A program made the position numbers and the translations under genes. Below are positions 6,606 through 15,587 of a stretch of DNA of 64,000 nucleotides, one piece after another (the stretch's first letter is position 1; each line of letters begins with the position of its first letter). Source of the stretch: Hungatella sp. (GTDB lineage Bacteria > Bacillota > Clostridia > Lachnospirales > Lachnospiraceae). The notes under the pieces were generated by a model that worked only from the letters and a program-made list of their open reading frames with translations, was not told the origin of the DNA and did not search any database. The stretch covers positions 124,001 through 188,000 of the forward strand of contig WASS01000015.1 in the NCBI GenBank assembly GCA_009712635.1, read 5' to 3'.

Positions 6606-9143
6606 ATGATAAAAGAACCTTTCGATCAAGCTTTCATGCAGCTGCCGTTGGGCTATGCCCGCCATACCATTATTTTCAATAAGGATTCACAAACAAGGGA
6701 TTATATTCTTACCGAAGCGAATGATACATTTTTCCGCTATCTGGGTTTAAAAAAAGAAGATGCCCTGCTAAAAAGCATGTCGATGATTCTTCCCTCTTTA
6801 TCTCACCAACCAGCCTGGCTTGAATTTTACAAAAATCCGGATCAATGGAATCAGACCCCCATTATGGAGGCAGGAAATCATTTTTATAAGATTACCGTAA
6901 GCTATCCAGATCCCGACACTCTGATTACAATTTTTGATGAAGTGACTGAATTGGTCAGCGAGCTTCACAAGGTAAAGAAAACAAATGAAAAACTGGTACG
7001 GGATATTGATATCTTTTTTAACAGCACCCAGGACGGATTATTTCTCGTCACATACCAGGGCGGTGAATTCCGTTATATAAAGAATAATGCGGTACACCAG
7101 CAGCTGACGGGAATTAAAATTCCCCTTCTTGGCAAAACCCCGGTGGAAGTGCTGGGCGAAAAGGTGGGAGCTGCTTTAAGGGAAGGCTATGAACGGTGCA
7201 TCGCTTCCGGGGAGGGTCTGACATATGAAGAGACCGTTGATTTCCCCGAGGGCACCAGGGACTGGCTGGTACGCCTTACTCCTATTAAGGAGGACGGACA
7301 GATCTCCTATATCATAGGCTCACGCCTTGATATCACCGAGTTAAAGCGGCTGAAACAGGAACGGGAGCAGCTTTTAGAAAATTACAATTCCATGTTTACG
7401 GAGCATTCTGCTGTTATGCTGATTATCGATGCCACATCGGGAAAAATACTGGATGCCAACCCTCAGGCCTGCAGTTTCTATGGCTATAGCAAGGAAGAGA
7501 TGCTTCGTATGAGTATTGATGAAATTAATGCAATATCAGACCAAGCCACCAAACAGATGCGTATCCAGGCATTCAACAGAGAGCGGCAGTATTTTCTGTT
7601 TCCCCACCGCCTGAAAAACGGTGAGATTAAAATGGTGGATGTGTACTCCAGCCCTGTCACTTATGGAGATGAAACCAGACTCTATTCCATTATATTTGAT
7701 GTGTCAGACAGAGAGCAGTTTAGAGACGATCTTTACCGGGAGAAAGAGATGTTAAGCGTTACCTTAAATTCCATTGGGGATGGGGTCGTCACAACGGATT
7801 TAGATGGAAAAGTCACTTACTTAAATCAGGCAGCCGAGGAAATTACTGGCTGGAACAGTAAGGATGCCTGCTCCAAATCATTTATGGAAATCTTTGATTT
7901 GCGCAATGAAACAACCGGAAAGATTGTACCAAACCCCATTAGTGCAGTACTGGAAACTGGCATGATTGTGGGGCTTGCAAACCATACCGTTCTGTTAAAT
8001 AAAAGCGGGGATTTAATTCCCATTGCGGACAGCGCCGCACCCATACGTGATGAGAACGGGCATGTATACGGGGTCGTCATGGTATTTCGGGACGTCAGTC
8101 AGGAGAAACGGCAGCAGGAACGAATTCTTTATTTAAGCTATCATGACCCGCTGACCCAGATATTTAACCGCAGATATATGGAAGAAGAATTAGAACGTAT
8201 GGATCAGACCTCTCAGCTTCCTATTGCAGTTATTATGGGGGATGTGAATGGGCTCAAAGTTATTAATGATGTATTTGGACACAGAACCGGAGATCAGTTA
8301 TTAAAAGAGGTTGCCAAAACCCTTCAATATACCCTTAAAAACATGGGGATTGCTGCCCGCTGGGGCGGAGATGAATTTCTGGTACTTCTTCCTCATACGG
8401 ATCACCAGAAGGCACAGGATATCATCGGGCGGCTGGAAGAGGCCTTTAGAAAAAGCAGCAGTCTCCCGCTGGAGGTAAGTGTGGCTCTGGGATTTGATGT
8501 GAAAGAAGACATATCCCATACATTAAGCCAGTCCCTGCAAAAAGCAGAAGAAAAAATGTATCATAAGAAGCTTTTAGAGGGAAAGAGCTACCGCAACAGC
8601 ATTATTACCACACTTCTTGCCACACTTTATGAAAAGAGCATGGAAACCGAGGAGCATGCTGTAAGGCTGGAAACCTACTGTATGGCAATTGCAGAAAAGC
8701 TGAATCTGTCCTCTGAGGATAAAAATGAATTATCTCTTCTGGCAATTCTACACGATATTGGCAAGGTAGGGGTCAATATCGAAACGTTAAACAAACCAGG
8801 ACCTTTAAATGACGACGAATGGAAAGAAATGATGCGCCATCCGGAAATCGGCTATCGCATTGCCCAGAACACGCCAGAGCTTTCCACTGTATCAGAATAC
8901 ATTCTCTCTCATCACGAACGATGGGATGGAACGGGTTACCCAAGAGGTCTGAAAGGAACCGATATTCCTCTTCTCTGCCGGATCCTTGCAGTAGCAGACG
9001 CCTATGACGCTATGACCAATAACCGCTCATACCGGAAAGCTCTGGATTGCCAGACTGCAATGGATGAAATCGGCCGCTGTTCCGGAACACAGTTTGATCC
9101 ATTTATTGTTACTATTTTTTTAAGCCTGAATCAGGTTTTTTAA
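6606..9143 (+). CDS. PAS-GGDEF-HD-GYP c-di-GMP signalling protein
   Basis: An 845-aa cytoplasmic protein without membrane helices. Several PAS domains occupy about residues 10-500, with S-box features (TSGKILDANPQACSFYGYS, LDGKVTYLNQAAEEITGW). A GGDEF domain follows (about 505-660) with an intact WGGDEF at 586-591, then an HD-GYP domain (about 665-845) with HD at 716-717, HHERWDGTGYP near 769 and the AVADAYDAMTN motif. The GGDEF domain could make c-di-GMP and the HD-GYP domain hydrolyse it. Both motifs look intact, so the net direction cannot be decided. AAAGGGGG lies upstream of the ATG. Confidence 0.9.
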   Translation: MIKEPFDQAFMQLPLGYARHTIIFNKDSQTRDYILTEANDTFFRYLGLKKEDALLKSMSMILPSLSHQPAWLEFYKNPDQWNQTPIMEAGNHFYKITVSYPDPDTLITIFDEVTELVSELHKVKKTNEKLVRDIDIFFNSTQDGLFLVTYQGGEFRYIKNNAVHQQLTGIKIPLLGKTPVEVLGEKVGAALREGYERCIASGEGLTYEETVDFPEGTRDWLVRLTPIKEDGQISYIIGSRLDITELKRLKQEREQLLENYNSMFTEHSAVMLIIDATSGKILDANPQACSFYGYSKEEMLRMSIDEINAISDQATKQMRIQAFNRERQYFLFPHRLKNGEIKMVDVYSSPVTYGDETRLYSIIFDVSDREQFRDDLYREKEMLSVTLNSIGDGVVTTDLDGKVTYLNQAAEEITGWNSKDACSKSFMEIFDLRNETTGKIVPNPISAVLETGMIVGLANHTVLLNKSGDLIPIADSAAPIRDENGHVYGVVMVFRDVSQEKRQQERILYLSYHDPLTQIFNRRYMEEELERMDQTSQLPIAVIMGDVNGLKVINDVFGHRTGDQLLKEVAKTLQYTLKNMGIAARWGGDEFLVLLPHTDHQKAQDIIGRLEEAFRKSSSLPLEVSVALGFDVKEDISHTLSQSLQKAEEKMYHKKLLEGKSYRNSIITTLLATLYEKSMETEEHAVRLETYCMAIAEKLNLSSEDKNELSLLAILHDIGKVGVNIETLNKPGPLNDDEWKEMMRHPEIGYRIAQNTPELSTVSEYILSHHERWDGTGYPRGLKGTDIPLLCRILAVADAYDAMTNNRSYRKALDCQTAMDEIGRCSGTQFDPFIVTIFLSLNQVF

Positions 9144-9155
9144 CCAAAAATAAAG

Positions 9156-9211
9156 AAAGACGCATACGACCGTGCCTGATTCATTCCATGGTCAGATATG
9201 CGTCTTTTTAT
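9156..9211 (+). terminator. Intrinsic terminator
   Basis: AAAGACGCATA (9156-9166) pairs with TATGCGTCTTT (9197-9207), followed by a T-rich tract. It ends the PAS-GGDEF-HD-GYP gene. Confidence 0.75.
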
Positions 9212-9226
9212 TTTGTAAAAAAACTA

Positions 9227-9255
9227 TTGACATTTCCAATTTAATTTTGTACAAT
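9227..9255 (+). promoter_or_regulatory. Promoter of glutathione-peroxidase-like gene 1
   Basis: TTGACA (9227-9232), 17-bp spacer, TACAAT (9250-9255). The AT-rich TACAATCTAATTTA that follows loosely resembles an OhrR-type operator. Confidence 0.7.
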
Positions 9256-9297
9256 CTAATTTAGTAAAATAAATAAATCAAATGCGAGGTGGCAGAT

Positions 9298-9771
9298 ATG
9301 AATTTATATGATATCACAGTTACAGACAGAAAAGGCAACCCTGTTACTCTGTCCCAGTACAAAGGAAAAACACTGCTGATTGTTAACACTGCAACAGGCT
9401 GTGGATTTACGCCTCAGTATGAAGGCTTAGAAGCACTTTATCGTAAATACAGAAGCCAGGGCTTTGAGATTCTTGATTTTCCATGCAATCAGTTCGGGCA
9501 TCAGGCTCCGGGAACCGAGGAAGAGATTCACCAGTTTTGTACCATGAACTATGAGGTATCCTTCCCCCAGTTTGCAAAGATCGAAGTCAATGGTCCCTCA
9601 GAATCCCCGTTATATTCTTATTTAAAATCACAGCAGTCGGGAATTCTGGGTTCTAATATTAAGTGGAATTTTACGAAATTCCTGGTTGATAAAAATGGAT
9701 CTGTAACAAAGCGCTACGCTCCCACCGATAAACCGGAGAAATTGGAAAAGGATATTCTCGCACTTTTATAA
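9298..9771 (+). CDS. Glutathione peroxidase-like thiol peroxidase 1
   Basis: A 157-aa thioredoxin-fold peroxidase. The peroxidatic residue is Cys35 in NTATGCGFTPQY, where animal enzymes have selenocysteine. The catalytic Gln lies in LDFPCNQFG and the catalytic Trp in KWNFTKFLVD. Bacterial members usually take electrons from thioredoxin, not glutathione, and reduce organic and hydrogen peroxides. The formal frame opens with GTG at 9289, but GAGGTG overlaps that codon and has correct spacing to the ATG at 9298. A second paralogue lies at 14388-14933, which is notable in an anaerobe. Confidence 0.9.
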   Translation: MNLYDITVTDRKGNPVTLSQYKGKTLLIVNTATGCGFTPQYEGLEALYRKYRSQGFEILDFPCNQFGHQAPGTEEEIHQFCTMNYEVSFPQFAKIEVNGPSESPLYSYLKSQQSGILGSNIKWNFTKFLVDKNGSVTKRYAPTDKPEKLEKDILALL

Positions 9772-9821
9772 CAAATGCGGATTAAATAAAGAGCCAGACA
9801 GGCAGGAAAGGAAGTATTCAC

Positions 9822-10571
9822 ATGGAAATTAAAGCGGTTAAATTATATGAGGGCGGTTTTATGACACAACCATTCGCACTGGGAGGCGGAGTCAGCGAAC
9901 CGGTTTTTGATGAAAACAAGACCTATGAATCCAGTCTTCAGAATTATCTCATTGATACAGGGAGCGAAGTCATTTTAATTGATACCGGCGTCCCAAAGGA
10001 GGTTCCCGACACCCCTGCAAAAGAAGGGCAGAAAATCTATCAGGGAAAACGGATTCATGATTATGTAACCGCGCTTTCTCATCTGGGCTACAAGCCAGAG
10101 GATGTGACCCGGATTCTTCTGACTCACAAGCATCCGGATCATTCCGGCGAGCTTAGAAGCTTTCCTAACGCAAAAATCTACCTTTCCAAAGCAGAGGCAG
10201 AAGCTTTAAAGTTAAGCGGAGACAATATTGTACCTGTGGAGTTTCAGGATGGAGCCTACCATAACTTTGAAGCAAGCGAAAAGATCACAGACGGAGTTTA
10301 TTTCCTTCCTGCACCTGGACATACAAAAGGCAACAGCATTGTTGTAGCAGAAAATGATGGATTGTTTTATCTCATACACGGAGACATTACCTATACCGAT
10401 GCTGCCCTGATCGAAAACCGCCTGTCTGTGGTTTTTGAAGATCTTGAGGCTGCCAGAGAAACTCTCACAAAGGTTCGTTCCTTTATCAGTCAGAATCCAA
10501 CGGTCTATTTATCTACTCATACACCAGAAGGCCTGACCAATTTAGGTGAGAAAAAGATCATGAAGCTTTAG
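9822..10571 (+). CDS. Metallo-beta-lactamase-fold hydrolase
   Basis: A 249-aa cytoplasmic protein with the binuclear zinc signature THKHPDH (His102, His104, Asp106, His107), a downstream PAPGHTKGN giving the third histidine, and HGDITYTD giving the bridging Asp. The overall pattern is close to the AHL-lactonase/glyoxalase II branch (YLIDTGSEVILIDTG). Neighbouring redox enzymes suggest detoxification more than signalling, but the substrate cannot be read. It starts 50 bp after the peroxidase gene with AAAGGAAG before the ATG, so the two may be co-transcribed. Confidence 0.85.
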   Translation: MEIKAVKLYEGGFMTQPFALGGGVSEPVFDENKTYESSLQNYLIDTGSEVILIDTGVPKEVPDTPAKEGQKIYQGKRIHDYVTALSHLGYKPEDVTRILLTHKHPDHSGELRSFPNAKIYLSKAEAEALKLSGDNIVPVEFQDGAYHNFEASEKITDGVYFLPAPGHTKGNSIVVAENDGLFYLIHGDITYTDAALIENRLSVVFEDLEAARETLTKVRSFISQNPTVYLSTHTPEGLTNLGEKKIMKL

Positions 10572-10590
10572 AATCTCCTGTCCGGCACCA

Positions 10591-10634
10591 ATTGCCTCCT
10601 TCCTTAATACCATGGTAGTAGGAAAGGAGGCAAT
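10591..10634 (+). promoter_or_regulatory. Hairpin that would hide the ribosome binding site of the FAD oxidase
   Basis: ATTGCCTCCTT (10591-10601) is the exact reverse complement of AAGGAGGCAAT (10624-10634), which contains the Shine-Dalgarno sequence of the next gene. A CC/GG pair extends the stem. The 11-bp stem would block ribosome access in the transcript. Confidence 0.55.
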
Positions 10635-10638
10635 CAGT

Positions 10639-12003
10639 ATGAGCACCTGCAGTTTTGACGGTCTGACCGGCCGTGTGGTAACTCCAGATGATCCTTTCTA
10701 TCATGAGGCCAGACAAGTCTATAACCGGGCTGTCAACCGGTTTCCTCTGGCCATTGTTTACTGCCGGAATAGTTCCGAAGTCAGCAATGCGGTGTTATGG
10801 GCCAGAAAACGGGATATCTGTCTTCGCATTCGAAGCGGAGGCCACAATTATGAAGGATATTCTACAGGCAATGATGTTCTTGATATTGATCTTAGTGAAA
10901 TGAATCACATTTCTATTGATGAGGAAAACCGCACTCTTACCATAGAGGGCGGTGTAACTAACAGACAGCTTTACGAATTTGTATCTTCCAGAGGATATCC
11001 CTTTCCTGGAGGTACCTGCCCCTCCGTGGGAGTCAGTGGTTTTGTCATGGGGGGTGGCTGGGGTCTCTCCTGCCGCTATCTGGGACTAGGATGTGACAGC
11101 CTTTTGAATTTTACCATGGTTAATTCAGAAGGCTGCTTCATCACTGCCAGTTCAGAAGAAAATCCGGATCTGTTCTGGGCGTGCAGGGGCGGTGGTGGCG
11201 GCAATTACGGAATTATTGTATCCATGACCTTCCGGCTTCCCAAAAAGATTGATAAAATTACTCTGGTAGAAATCATGTATCCCGTAGCCGACCAGGAAAA
11301 GCAGGCTTATTTTCTTCTTGCCTGGCAGGAATGGCTGGAACACGCGGATCCGCGAATTACACTGGTGGGTAGGATTTTTAATTCCCAGGAAGAAGGTCTT
11401 TCCATTGTATCCAGAGGCTTTTTCTATGGACCACCGGAAGCTGCTCTTGGAAGCATCACCCCCCTACTGGAACTTGGCGGGGTGAAATACCGTTTAAAAT
11501 ACGTGACATTTATAGAAGCAGTCACTATAATCGGAAGCTTTTATCCTCCTTTTGAAGCCTTTTTATCCGCAAGCGGTTTCGTAAAAAGAGAGCTGACCGA
11601 ATGTGAATGTCTGAAACTGGCAGGGCTTATTAACAAACGCCCCACAGGATCCATCTACACCGCACTTTCTCTCTACGCACTGGGCGGCAGGGTTTCAGAA
11701 GTGCCAACAGATTCCACTGCTTTTTATTATAGAGATGCCAGATATATTGTCTGGCTCAATACGGTTTTTGAAAACAGCAAAGGGGAAAATGCCCTGTGGG
11801 TGGCACGACAGTCTGGTTACCTGTCTTCTGTCACAACAGGCTCTTATGTGAATTTCCCATATGGAGGACTCCCCTGCTATCTGGAAGAATATTATGGCAG
11901 CCATGTCTGCAGATTGAAAAAGGTGAGAAAAGAATACGACCCCTGCAAGATTTTCACCTATCCTCAGGCAATTGGCAATTCCTGCCGCTGTTCCCATTTA
12001 TAG
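10639..12003 (+). CDS. Berberine-bridge-type FAD-linked oxidase
   Basis: A 454-aa flavoprotein of the PCMH/BBE family. The FAD-binding domain covers about residues 30-200, with His69 in RSGGHNYEGYS and Cys127 in GGTCPSVGVSG. These are the two positions that attach FAD covalently in the family, so bicovalent flavin is likely. The C-terminal BBE domain is recognisable by NFPYGG and RKEYDPCKIFTYPQAIG. Such enzymes oxidise sugars or alcohols with O2 as acceptor, odd in an anaerobe; the substrate is unknown. A longer frame from ATG 10612 exists, but AAAGGAGG lies inside it and points to ATG 10639. Confidence 0.9.
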   Translation: MSTCSFDGLTGRVVTPDDPFYHEARQVYNRAVNRFPLAIVYCRNSSEVSNAVLWARKRDICLRIRSGGHNYEGYSTGNDVLDIDLSEMNHISIDEENRTLTIEGGVTNRQLYEFVSSRGYPFPGGTCPSVGVSGFVMGGGWGLSCRYLGLGCDSLLNFTMVNSEGCFITASSEENPDLFWACRGGGGGNYGIIVSMTFRLPKKIDKITLVEIMYPVADQEKQAYFLLAWQEWLEHADPRITLVGRIFNSQEEGLSIVSRGFFYGPPEAALGSITPLLELGGVKYRLKYVTFIEAVTIIGSFYPPFEAFLSASGFVKRELTECECLKLAGLINKRPTGSIYTALSLYALGGRVSEVPTDSTAFYYRDARYIVWLNTVFENSKGENALWVARQSGYLSSVTTGSYVNFPYGGLPCYLEEYYGSHVCRLKKVRKEYDPCKIFTYPQAIGNSCRCSHL

Positions 12004-12017
12004 GGTGGCAGGAAAAC

Positions 12018-12058
12018 ACAGACGCCACTCCGGTTAAGCCCGGCAGGGCGTCTGTTTT
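12018..12058 (+). terminator. Intrinsic terminator
   Basis: ACAGACGCC (12018-12026) pairs with GGCGTCTGT (12047-12055), followed by TTT. It lies 15 bp after the FAD oxidase stop. Confidence 0.7.
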
Positions 12059-12181
12059 CATGAATCTGATTGTGTTTTTTCTTATGTTCAGATATAATAC
12101 TGATACAATTTATTAAGATTTACTGCTATTCCTCTGTTTTGACCCTATACAAATTCGTGCCAAAAAAAGGAGATATTACAA

Positions 12182-13864
12182 ATGAAAAATTTCAAAGACT
12201 ACCCCATTTCTAAAAAGCTGCTGACAGGATTTCTTTCGGTGGCTCTCATCACATTGCTGGTAGGTATTGTAGGACTTGCCAGTATGCTGTTTATAAACAG
12301 CAAGGATACATATATGTATCGTTCAAAGACAGCTCCTCTTGACGATATGTTCCACACAATCGAAAGTCTGTATCAGATCAGAACCGATTCCAAAGATATT
12401 ATAAGCAATGCCGGCAATAAAGAACGGATTGGAGAATTGGAAAAATCTTACGTTCAGGAAAAGGAACAGTTTTTAAACCACGCTGCTGCTTATAAAGCTT
12501 CCATTCCCGCAGGCTCTCAGTCCATGACTTTATTTGAAGAGGCAGTTTCTCTCTTCTCAAGTTCCTATGACCCTGCCATGACAAAATCAATTGAATTTGC
12601 AAAAGCCGGAAAAAAAGAGGAAGCAGAGAAAGCCGTGACCGATCAGCAGGTCAGCATACAGAAAGTATATGATAACTTCGATGCCATCATCGATTTTCGT
12701 ATGAGTGAAACAAAGGAGCTTAGCGACTTAAATGAGCTTGTTGCGGTCATTGCCGCAATGGTTCTTGTTCTCTTAATCATCTGCGGTGTTACAGCAGCTG
12801 TCTTACTGGGAATTAGAATTTCCACAATGATCAGCAGACCAATTAAACAGGTGGTAAAAGCAGCGGAACTGATCTCACTTGGCTATGTAGATGTTGACTT
12901 AGCCGACCTTGATTCCAAGGATGAAACCGGTCAGCTGGCTGATGCATTTACTAAAATGCTGGAAGGAATTAAGGATCAGACCCGATCCGCCACTGCTATC
13001 AGCAACGGTGATTTCACAAGCGTCATTCCCCTTCGCTCGGATGCCGATGTGTTAGGGCTGGCTCTTCAGAAAATTGAGCGGGATTTAAATCAGGCACTTC
13101 TTATCGTCCACGATGCAGCTGACCAGGTTAACAGCGGCGCCGGACAGGTGTCCTCTGCGTCCCAGTCACTTGCTTCCGGAACCACAGAACAGGCTGCTGC
13201 CATAGAAGAGCTGACTGCCTCCATTGCCACAGTGGCAAAACAGGCACAGCAGAATTCAGAAAATATGCAGATTGCAGCCGGATATGTGGCCGCAGCTGAC
13301 ACAGGTGTTAAAAAGAGCAATGAACATATGAACAGACTGAATACATCCATGAAAGAAATCAGCACATCATCGGAAAAAATCTCCAGCATCACCAAGGTTA
13401 TTGAAGACATTGCATTCCAGACCAATATACTGGCACTGAATGCAGCCGTTGAATCTGCCCGCGCCGGCAGTGCTGGAAAAGGCTTCGCTGTTGTTGCAGA
13501 TGAAGTAAGAAACCTGGCTGCCAAATCTGCGGAAGCTGCCAAGCAGACTGCTGCATTAATTGAGAATTCCGCAATCAGCGTCTCGGAAGGTGAGAAACTG
13601 GCAAAAGAAGCTTCTGATATACTCCTCGAAGTAGGGGAAAAGGCAAGACTTGCAGAAGTATCCATCAGAGAAGTGGAATCCACGTCATCGGTCCAGGTGG
13701 CTTCCATGGAAGAAATCAATCAGGGTATTAATCAGGTATCTGCTGTAATCCAAAGCAACGCTGCCACAGCAGAAGAAAGTTCTGCTTCCAGTGAAGAGCT
13801 TGCTGCACAGGCCCATGCCTTAAAGCAGGAAGTTGGAAAATTCAAGCTGTCACACTACAGCTAA
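12182..13864 (+). CDS. Methyl-accepting chemotaxis protein
   Basis: A 560-aa membrane chemoreceptor. TM1 is at about residues 13-35, then a helical periplasm-side sensor of about 150 residues of the 4HB_MCP type, TM2 at about 187-210, a HAMP domain (about 210-265) and the long cytoplasmic signalling coiled coil. The hairpin tip [18 protein letters not shown] is the CheA/CheW contact. Gln/Glu pairs in [17 protein letters not shown] are likely methylation sites. AAAAAGGAG precedes the ATG. No che genes lie nearby, so it feeds a distant array. The ligand is unknown. Confidence 0.93.
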   Translation: MKNFKDYPISKKLLTGFLSVALITLLVGIVGLASMLFINSKDTYMYRSKTAPLDDMFHTIESLYQIRTDSKDIISNAGNKERIGELEKSYVQEKEQFLNHAAAYKASIPAGSQSMTLFEEAVSLFSSSYDPAMTKSIEFAKAGKKEEAEKAVTDQQVSIQKVYDNFDAIIDFRMSETKELSDLNELVAVIAAMVLVLLIICGVTAAVLLGIRISTMISRPIKQVVKAAELISLGYVDVDLADLDSKDETGQLADAFTKMLEGIKDQTRSATAISNGDFTSVIPLRSDADVLGLALQKIERDLNQALLIVHDAADQVNSGAGQVSSASQSLASGTTEQAAAIEELTASIATVAKQAQQNSENMQIAAGYVAAADTGVKKSNEHMNRLNTSMKEISTSSEKISSITKVIEDIAFQTNILALNAAVESARAGSAGKGFAVVADEVRNLAAKSAEAAKQTAALIENSAISVSEGEKLAKEASDILLEVGEKARLAEVSIREVESTSSVQVASMEEINQGINQVSAVIQSNAATAEESSASSEELAAQAHALKQEVGKFKLSHYS

Positions 13865-13872
13865 GTAAAAAA

Positions 13873-13913
13873 ACTCAGGAATGGCTTCACGGCCTTCCTG
13901 AGTCTTTTTTTTT
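13873..13913. terminator. Bidirectional intrinsic terminator
   Basis: ACTCAGGAA (13873-13881) pairs with TTCCTGAGT (13895-13903), followed by nine T. A run of A lies on the left, so it can also end the convergent MarR gene. Confidence 0.8.
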
Positions 13914-14355
13914 ATTCCAGATGTTTAATTGTATTACCGAGTATCTTGTATAAAAGATGGTAAAGTTCTTTTGCTTCTTCCTGGTTAAGAGGGACACACT
14001 TGGAAATCCGTTCGGGTATGGTTACCGCCTGCTCTTTTAACTGTTCGCCCTTCTCAGTCAGTTCTACAATGACACTGCGCTCATCTTCCTTGTCCCTGTT
14101 ACGGGTCAAAAGGCCTCCGGCTTCCATCTTCTTTAGCAGGGGAGTCAGCGTACCGCTGTCCAGATAAAGGATCTCACCCAATTGCTTTACAGTGACTTTC
14201 TTCCTGTCCCACAATACCATCATGGCAATATACTGGGTGTAGGTTAAGTCAATCTCATCGAGAAACGGCTTATAAAGCCTGACAATTTCCCGGGCGGAGG
14301 CATAAAGCGGAAAGCAAAGCTGGTTCTCTATTTTTAATCTGTCATAATTCATCAC
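13912..14355 (-). CDS. OhrR-type MarR-family peroxide-sensing repressor
   Basis: A 147-aa winged-helix regulator. The helix-turn-helix is in VTVKQLGEILYLDSGTLTPLLKKME, followed by the wing NRDKEDERSVIVELTEKG. Cys14 in QLCFPLYA sits where OhrR proteins have their single reactive cysteine, and LTYTQYIAMMVLWD also matches OhrR. Oxidation by organic hydroperoxides would release DNA. It is the second gene of an operon behind glutathione-peroxidase-like gene 2, 32 bp downstream, so sensor and detoxifying enzyme are paired. Its stop lies inside the shared terminator. Confidence 0.85.
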   Translation of the reverse strand: MMNYDRLKIENQLCFPLYASAREIVRLYKPFLDEIDLTYTQYIAMMVLWDRKKVTVKQLGEILYLDSGTLTPLLKKMEAGGLLTRNRDKEDERSVIVELTEKGEQLKEQAVTIPERISKCVPLNQEEAKELYHLLYKILGNTIKHLE

Positions 14356-14387
14356 GTTTCTCCGTTCTCCTGCTGTCCTGTATTTTA

Positions 14388-14933
14388 TTACAGCAATTCT
14401 TTTATGCTTTCTTCCACCAGCTTCATGTCAGCAGTTGGTTCAAATCTTCTCACAACATTCCCATCCCTGTCAACAAGAAACTTTGTGAAATTCCACTTAA
14501 TATCCGGCTCATTTTTATAATCAGGATTTGCCTTCTCAAACATCTCTTCCAGCACACTGGTCAGCTTGTGCTCTGGATCAAAGCCATTAAACCCTTTTTC
14601 CTTCACCAGATACTGATACAGTGGAATCGCATTCTCACCATTTACATCAATCTTTGAGAACTGTGGAAATGTTACGCCAAAACGTCCGGTACAGAACGTA
14701 TGAATCTCCTCATCATCTCCAGGTGCCTGATTGCCAAACTGATTGCATGGGAAATCAAGAATCTCCAGACCGCTGTCCCTGTACTCTGAATAAATTGCCT
14801 GAAGATCGGTATAATGAGGAGTAAATCCGCAGGCTGTAGCCGTGTTCACAATGAGAAGTACCTTTCCTTTGTAATCAGATAACTTTTTATCCTCTCCGGA
14901 CATAGTTTTTACAGTAAAATCATAAACAGACAT
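14388..14933 (-). CDS. Glutathione peroxidase-like thiol peroxidase 2
   Basis: A 181-aa peroxidase with Cys35 in NTATACGFTPHY, LDFPCNQFGNQAPGDDEE and the catalytic Trp in IKWNFTKFLVDRDG. It is longer than paralogue 1 because of an insert of about 20 residues (KGFNGFDPEHKLTSVLEEMF) before the Trp motif, seen in the longer clostridial members. It is the first gene of the peroxidase-OhrR operon, with its own strong promoter and AGGAGGT before the ATG. Electrons most likely come from thioredoxin. Confidence 0.9.
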   Translation of the reverse strand: MSVYDFTVKTMSGEDKKLSDYKGKVLLIVNTATACGFTPHYTDLQAIYSEYRDSGLEILDFPCNQFGNQAPGDDEEIHTFCTGRFGVTFPQFSKIDVNGENAIPLYQYLVKEKGFNGFDPEHKLTSVLEEMFEKANPDYKNEPDIKWNFTKFLVDRDGNVVRRFEPTADMKLVEESIKELL

Positions 14934-14983
14934 TGTAATACCTCCTTGTATCTATGATAAAAGTTTATTTTTAAGTTATCTTT

Positions 14984-15012
14984 ATTATAAAATACTTCAG
15001 CTTCCCTGTCAA
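14984..15012 (-). promoter_or_regulatory. Consensus promoter of the peroxidase-OhrR operon
   Basis: On the minus strand TTGACA (15007-15012), 17-bp spacer and TATAAT (14984-14989), both boxes perfect. Confidence 0.85.
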
Positions 15013-15020
15013 TAGTTTTA

Positions 15021-15035
15021 TAACATTTAATTGTA
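15021..15035. promoter_or_regulatory. OhrR-like operator candidate
   Basis: The minus strand reads TACAATTAAATGTTA. Known OhrR sites are close to TACAATTAAATTGTA, so the left half is exact and the right half imperfect. It lies 8 bp upstream of the -35 box and between two divergent promoters. Confidence 0.45.
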
Positions 15036-15068
15036 ATAAATTAATTTGGGCAAATTATATTTTTTTTA

Positions 15069-15110
15069 TTGACAGTGGTTTTTTAGAGTGATATCATTTG
15101 TATGTACAAA
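15069..15110 (+). promoter_or_regulatory. Promoter and palindromic operator of the MarR-nitroreductase operon
   Basis: TTGACA (15069-15074), 17-bp spacer, TATCAT (15092-15097). The palindrome TTTGTA-TG-TACAAA (15097-15110) covers the expected transcription start, the normal place for an autorepressing MarR protein. Confidence 0.65.
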
Positions 15111-15126
15111 CAAGAGAGGTGATGTT

Positions 15127-15576
15127 TTGAACAAAAATAACACAACAGAGGAACAGGTCTGCTCTCTTAACAGCTGCCTGTTTTTTACCACAGTAAAGCT
15201 TTCCAGAGTGTTTGGCAAAATTGCAGAGGAAGCTTTTTCAAAAACCGGACTCTCTCCCAGTCATGCTCTTTTGCTGTATCTGGTTAACCAGAAAGAAGAG
15301 ATCCTTCAGAAGGAGCTAGGGGAAACGCTTCATTTAACGCCTTCCACCATCACCCGGCTGATTGAAAAGCTGGAACACAAAAGTCTTGTTTCCAAACGAT
15401 ATGAGGGAAAGTCCGTAATTTTAAGCACTACGCCCCAGGGTCTTGCACTTCAGAAAAGTATTATGGAATCCTGGAATTTTCTTCATGAACAATATTATGG
15501 GATTCTGACAGAAGAAGAGACAGCCCAGTTTCTGACCCTCAGTAAAAAACTGCTGGGTAAACTTGAAAAAAATTAA
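15127..15576 (+). CDS. MarR-family transcriptional regulator
   Basis: A 149-aa regulator with the MarR winged helix-turn-helix (LQKELGETLHLTPSTITRLIEKLEHKSLVSKRYEGKS spans the recognition helix and wing). The long frame reaches back to 15088, but AGAGGTGA sits just upstream of a TTG at 15127, and the promoter's -10 box falls inside the longer version, so TTG is the start. Two N-terminal Cys residues (EEQVCSLNSCLFF) could be redox-sensing; this is an inference. First gene of a five-gene redox operon, which it probably represses. Confidence 0.85.
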   Translation: MNKNNTTEEQVCSLNSCLFFTTVKLSRVFGKIAEEAFSKTGLSPSHALLLYLVNQKEEILQKELGETLHLTPSTITRLIEKLEHKSLVSKRYEGKSVILSTTPQGLALQKSIMESWNFLHEQYYGILTEEETAQFLTLSKKLLGKLEKN

Positions 15577-15587
15577 GGAGGTTTTTT

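Noticed and set aside
6429-6665. Minus-strand 78-codon frame before the PAS-GGDEF-HD-GYP gene
   Set aside because: It overlaps the start of a certain gene, has no ribosome site and no protein-like composition.
13090-13719. Minus-strand 209-codon frame inside the chemoreceptor
   Set aside because: It is antisense to the conserved signalling coiled coil, whose codon pattern creates long empty antisense frames. No ribosome site or homology.
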